Assembly (NCBI RefSeq): GCF_947507565.1 | Contig: NC_089193.1 | Span: forward strand, 930,001-994,000 | Direction of reading: 5' to 3' | DNA: 64,000 nucleotides | From: Oscarella lobularis | Lineage: Eukaryota; Porifera; Homoscleromorpha; Homosclerophorida; Oscarellidae | Part shown: positions 60,001 through 64,000 of the stretch, piece after piece | Layout of the letters: each line of letters starts with the position of its first letter | Numbering within the stretch: position 1 is the stretch's first letter | Translations under genes and position numbers: made by a program | Notes under the pieces: model-generated | The model's database searches: none | Seen by the model: only the letters and a program-made list of their open reading frames with translations | Told to the model about the DNA's origin: nothing

Positions 60001-63000
60001 ACGTCGAGATAAAGGCAACTCGTATTTGAAAGCTATTGAAAGGAAGATCGTTCAGCATGATTCTACTGTCCTCGAAAACTACTCCAGGCTGAACGTCGAA
60101 TCTTGTTTAGCCCATAATAGAGGGGAACTGGCTTGCCTAGTGAGACAATTGAAAAATCCTTTTGAAGCTTTTGTGTTTTGTCACTCGGGAAATCCTTACA
60201 GTTTGCTTGAGAAAGAGATTGATGTTAGCAAGAAGTTGATGGTTTTCTGGGGGTTATTAGGAGAGGCATGCACTAATTTAGTATCAAAACTAGAATGGGT
60301 CTGCCGGGAAGTGCATCTAGAAAATGAGGGTGCAGGTTTGGTCAAAGAAGTTTTAGTTGATCTTGGAAAATTACTGTCTCAAGGGATAAAAGACAATATT
60401 TCAAGTGTTGCGTCTTTTTCAGACCGTCTTTTGCTTTCGACAACACAATTTTCAAATTTTATTTCTTCTCAAAAATACACGGAGCCTGCAGAGAAACTGC
60501 GCGTAACTGTGCGTTTTATTTCTCTAAAAGTCATTGATGCGGGCATTTCTTTGGTAAAAGAAAGATTGCGAAAAGCTGTATGCCGACCTGCTCCGGTGGA
60601 CATTATCGCGCAAGACTTGGAGCTTGCGCATACTTTGCAGCTAAACCTTCTTAGCGATTACAGTCTCCGTGATTTAGCAGCATTTCTTGAAAATGAAGAG
60701 AAACAATCGTTTTTGTCTCTTCGTCTGTTGAGTTCGTTTCTTTACGAAGGATGTCAAACTTTGGGAGATGCAATTCAAAACATGCTTTCCGACTTCCCGT
60801 GGTTTAGGCTAGACGTTCATTTTGTTGAAGACATTTTGAAGAAGTTTGACTTATACTGTAACATGTGCATCTCTTTGCTGAAGCGGAATCTGTGCTCAGA
60901 AGTTAGACGCTGGAATGCAGAAGTCGGATTTGAAGAAGCGAATTCATTATTTAAGGCTTTTGCCAAAGGTCCGATAGGCGTTTTTGAAAGGGGTTTAATG
61001 GCTTACTATGGCCACTGCCAGAGCTCATCCTTTGGCCCTACTCTTCCCGATGAGTTTGAGAAGTACCGATCTTGCATTGGCAAACTGAAGGAATTGACCG
61101 ACGACGCAATTCAGCGCTGGACTTGTGCAATTAATGATGAAATTGAAGCACAGAGCGCCGTTTGTGAAATAAAGGAGAAAAATTATTTCATGAAATTTTT
61201 GGATTTGTTCAAGAAAGCGAAAACTTTGTATGACGAAGCTCTGGCTAAATACACTAAAGCGAAAAAGGAACACGACGAGAGCAGAGAAGCTATACAATTG
61301 CACCTTGTGCAGGCTGTGCATTTTTATGCGTCGCTCGTTAAGCTTCAAGGTCCCGATCACGAACTTTTGGGATCGCTCATATCGCTTATTCAGAAATTCA
61401 ATGGTCTTCTTCTAGTAGCAAAATGCAGGATTGATGATCTGTTTTGCATCAAAGAAGACGGTATCTCTTTCGAGTTTTCTGAACTTACTTTGTTACCGGC
61501 TTCAACTAACCCCATTCTACCATCGTATAGTCAAGTGGAATTTCGTGCTGTTGAAAGTGGCAAAAAAAAGGTTAGTATTCCGGTTTTTCTTCGCAAGCCT
61601 TTTTCTCTTTCGGAAAAGGCAGTGAAGACACTGACGCTCTTCGTCGATGATTTTTCCTACAAAGTTCAGCAATCCACTTTGTTGGCGATGTGTACAACTC
61701 CCGTGGCAGCGGAAAAATTTGTGGTAGACTTTCGTTTACCTAAAAGCGGCCGCACAATTGCTATAACCTTCGATTGCGCATCAAATTTCAATTTGTCTGT
61801 ACATGATTCTTTTAAGCCTTTATTGGATAACGCTGAATCCTTACGTGAAGGGATTAGAAACTTTTTAGAAGACGCCAAGTCGTTAATGGAGAAGCGCAAA
61901 TGGAAGCCAATTCCTTTAAGGCCGATTCCACCGAAAGAAGAAACCGCTGAGTGCCAAGATAAGGTAACGTTTTGTAGAGAAAAAAAGAGTCTGACGTCAT
62001 GGAGTAGAGATGTTGAAAGCAAAACACTTGATTTTTTTTCCCAAGCCATCGAAACCTTCCAAAAATGTTCCGAATGTGTAGGAGACACAACAGGGCCGCC
62101 TCTAGCTGCTGTTTCTTACAGCGAGTTTAAGCGATGCAGGGAAGCCTCGCGCACTATGTCGTTAAGTGATTGCTTGACGAATATCAAAATAGGCCAAAAA
62201 TTTATCACGGCATTGCGGTGTTCGGCGCCAAAGGGGACGTTTTTGTTCAAGGATGGAAATTTACCTTCAGCAGGGGTGCCTGCAGAGAAAGATCTTGTTA
62301 AGGCAGCATCATTTGTACAGTGCTTTTCTATGTATACGTTTCACAGAAGCCAGTCAAAGCAACTGTCGCTGCTGCTGCTGTGCTCGTTAACAGCAAGCAG
62401 TAATAGAGAACTCGAAGAGTGTTACGATTTGTTGCGCAGTTCTTCAGAAGCTCTAGAGAGGTCAAAAGCGCTTTCGGCTAACCAAGATAGTCTTCTGCAA
62501 CATCTTCACGATGACTTCACCAGCCTTCAGCAATTTCTGTTAACCCTTTCGCGGCAGTTTTGTGATCTGAAACGAAAGAGCGCTGGGATGACACAGACGT
62601 TTGCCTCAGCAAAAGAAGATTTTGACTTCCTTTCGTTTGATCACAAAGAAACTCTGCTTAGAAGCGTTGTTCCGACACTTCATTTACTTGATGACAAAGA
62701 CAGCGTTCTTGCACCGTCGTTGAAGCATTTCGTGATAATAATGAGATGTTCTAATGCCCACCCTGAGAGCATGCTGGTTCGATTTTGCATCTTCAATGAA
62801 TCTGTTGCTGTTTGCGCTAAGTATAGATTTGAGTCTGCTGACGCCGCAGATGAAGGTTTTGATGGTTTTGAAATGATTCCAAGGAGCGGAACCATCAATC
62901 CTTTGAGCAAAGTTGAAATTGCTGTTGCCTTTAGCGAAAAGGTTTCTTCATCTCGCCGGCGCGCTTTGGTCCGATCCTATTGTTTAATATTTGGGCCTAA

Positions 63001-64000
63001 TAGGAAAGACCTTGAAATGATGGAAAGACGTGTAGAATTCTCTGTTGAGGGCACACTGGAAAGTGTAAATGACTGTATTTCGGTCTCACCCAAAGTAATT
63101 GATTTTGGCGTTATCGACATTGGAGATAGGTCCTCTTATGTAGAACGCCAGATAACAATTACGAACACATCTTCGACTCTCATTAAATTTCGAATAATTC
63201 CCGGTACAAGTGAGGAATACTGTCCTTCAATCACTTGCCTAGTAAAACGGGGTGAAAACGCTATGGAGGCTCATAAATTTGAACATGACTTACCTTCTGC
63301 TTCATCTTTTGACCTCACCTTTGCTCTCGAACTTGGAATTCTTAAAAAACCAAAGCGATTTTCTCAGCAGTTTGTCATTAAGTTTTCTTCTGAAAAAGAA
63401 ATTTGCGTGTGTGCCCAGGGTCAGGTGGTTCATCCTGTTGTTGTTGGCTATGACGATGACACTGGAAGCAAGCTAGAAGATTCTGATATTCTTTATGTTT
63501 CTAAAACAGCCGATAAAGCTTTAACCTTTTACAATCGCTTCACTGTTCCATGTCATCTTTCTCTAAACTTGGACTCAGCGCAAGGACATTATTCAGATTT
63601 TAATTTGGAACCCGCTCCTACCCGTTTTTTTATTTTGCCCAGAACATCTCAAAGAGTGTTCCTTAGTTGTAAGAGAAGGGAAAGCTACTCGCCATCAGTT
63701 TTGAATGTGAAGGACGGCCGTCACGCTAAGCACTACATGCATGGAAACAGAGTGGCAGCGGATTACTTGCCAGCTGAAACAGATCCAGTGTATGACTGTG
63801 AAATAAAGTTCGTCAGTGGAAAAAGCGAAAATGTCCTTATACCCAGAGTCGCCCTCAGTTTGACCCTTGATGGTCGGCATTTTCCGGTGAAAGAAGAAGT
63901 TGAAGTTTACAGTGATACTCTTGAAGTAGGTGAACATCAAGTTGTGAAACTAAATCCAAATGAAAAAAAAATTGTTCAGCTGCATTGGACAGCCGGGTCA
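42070..64000 (+). CDS. Giant midasin-related six-AAA protein with ASH-like domains (3' end beyond window)
   Basis: Exon 1 is 42070-42332 (phase 2). Exon 2 starts at 45397 after TTTTTTTGCAG and stays open to the window end, giving 6289 codons so far. Six AAA modules of the dynein/midasin type are covalently joined. Walker A sites are GDTGVGKS (about 893), GAPGSGKS (1319), GPPATGKT (1636), GPTTFKTT (1968, degenerate), GPPGIGKT (2551) and GGTCSRKT (2892, degenerate). Walker B sites include LLLDELNLAS, LSDEFNLAD and LLLDEINLAS. AAA4 carries an acidic insertion (about 2082-2176). AAA6 has a long helical insertion as in midasin. AAA5 has ENAF where midasin has an Arg finger (NRF). A roughly 2500-residue helical region follows. 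Beta-sandwich domains come last, with the ASH/hydin signature VSPKVIDFGVIDIGD near residue 5985. No MIDAS/VWA domain is seen yet. Confidence 0.88.
42841..42860. repeat. 20-bp poly-G run
   Basis: Plus-strand G homopolymer in intron 1 of the giant gene, followed by a repeated phrase GAGGGCCTGGATTCAC near 42877 and 42925. Confidence 0.8.
43340..43405. repeat. Three 22-bp tandem palindromic units
   Basis: The unit is GGGCGWATATATRTACGCCC plus TA (or TG in the last). Copies lie at 43340-43361, 43362-43383 and 43384-43405. Each unit is itself a near-perfect palindrome, so the array can form alternative hairpins. Confidence 0.85.
43503..43539. repeat. Short inverted repeat
   Basis: GCGAAGAGCGAA and its complement TTCGCTCTTCGC flank a short spacer that itself contains GCTCTT. 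Confidence 0.6.
43787..43950. mobile_element. 164-bp foldback element
   Basis: Left arm GGTTATTACATGGGGG pairs with right arm CCCCCATGTAATAACC. Pairing continues inward through GGGCAATATGGG and TTTATCGGACCC to a central ATAATTG. A MITE-type foldback is likely. No clear target duplication was established. Confidence 0.7.
44262..44502. repeat. Two short tandem repeats in the giant-gene intron
   Basis: AATAGAGATACTTTAG is repeated exactly twice at 44262-44293. CAGATCACG is repeated three times at 44476-44502. Confidence 0.75.

Noticed and set aside
45517-63940. Many minus-strand and out-of-frame open frames across the giant exon
   Set aside because: All are shadows of the single continuous plus-strand frame.
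1-64000. tRNA, rRNA or viral genes
   Set aside because: I saw no tRNA cloverleaf, rRNA core sequence, polymerase, capsid or integrase signature. A covariance-model search would be needed to exclude small RNAs.

Overview
Eukaryotic nuclear DNA. Genes are split by many very short GT-AG introns (mostly about 48-60 bp). Transcripts carry AATAAA signals, and one gene has a clear TATA box. Ankyrin-TRP channels, Death/CARD-like NB-ARC receptors, GH35 lysosomal-type beta-galactosidase and TKL-type kinase families together point to an early-branching marine animal. A sponge is my best guess, but that is an inference and I cannot name the species.

Layout. (1) 316-6654, plus: two tandem 17-exon GH35 beta-galactosidase genes with identical intron positions. 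(2) 7500-9219: a BTB/POZ relic and a minus-strand P-loop NTPase gene with an apparent frameshift. (3) 10182-13856, minus: an ankyrin, coiled-coil, protein-kinase gene whose 12 ankyrin exons form four copies of a three-exon cassette. (4) 15644-16477, plus: an intronless SAM methyltransferase with TATA box and an upstream hairpin. (5) 17201-27538, minus: three tandem ankyrin-TRP channel genes. Two are intact with 9 exons each. The third is a pseudogene carrying a 17-bp deletion, an inversion, a large deletion, a nonsense codon and a 711-bp transposon. (6) 28048-41830, plus: an NB-ARC/TPR (NLR-like) cluster with three genes and at least two relics. Genes 1 and 2 have two Death-like N-terminal domains. 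Gene 3 has a CARD-like N-terminus on an NB-ARC/TPR body nearly identical to gene 1. (7) 42070 to beyond 64000, plus: a giant midasin-related gene with a short first exon, a 3.1-kb repeat-rich intron, then one uninterrupted exon of at least 18.6 kb. It encodes six AAA modules in one chain, a long helical region and ASH/hydin-like beta-sandwich domains.

Exon models were checked by reading frame. The two GH35 genes (1866 and 1869 nt), TRP genes 2 and 3 (2805 and 2793 nt) and NLR genes 1 and 2 (3126 and 3201 nt) each sum to whole codons ending at the stop. Paralogous exons have equal or nearly equal lengths.

Functional reading. The right half looks like an innate-immunity-type accessory region: NB-ARC receptors with exchanged effector domains and decaying copies, next to a giant AAA protein. 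A joint function of the NLRs and the giant AAA protein is speculative; only adjacency is seen. The best candidate for something undescribed is the giant midasin-like/ASH protein.
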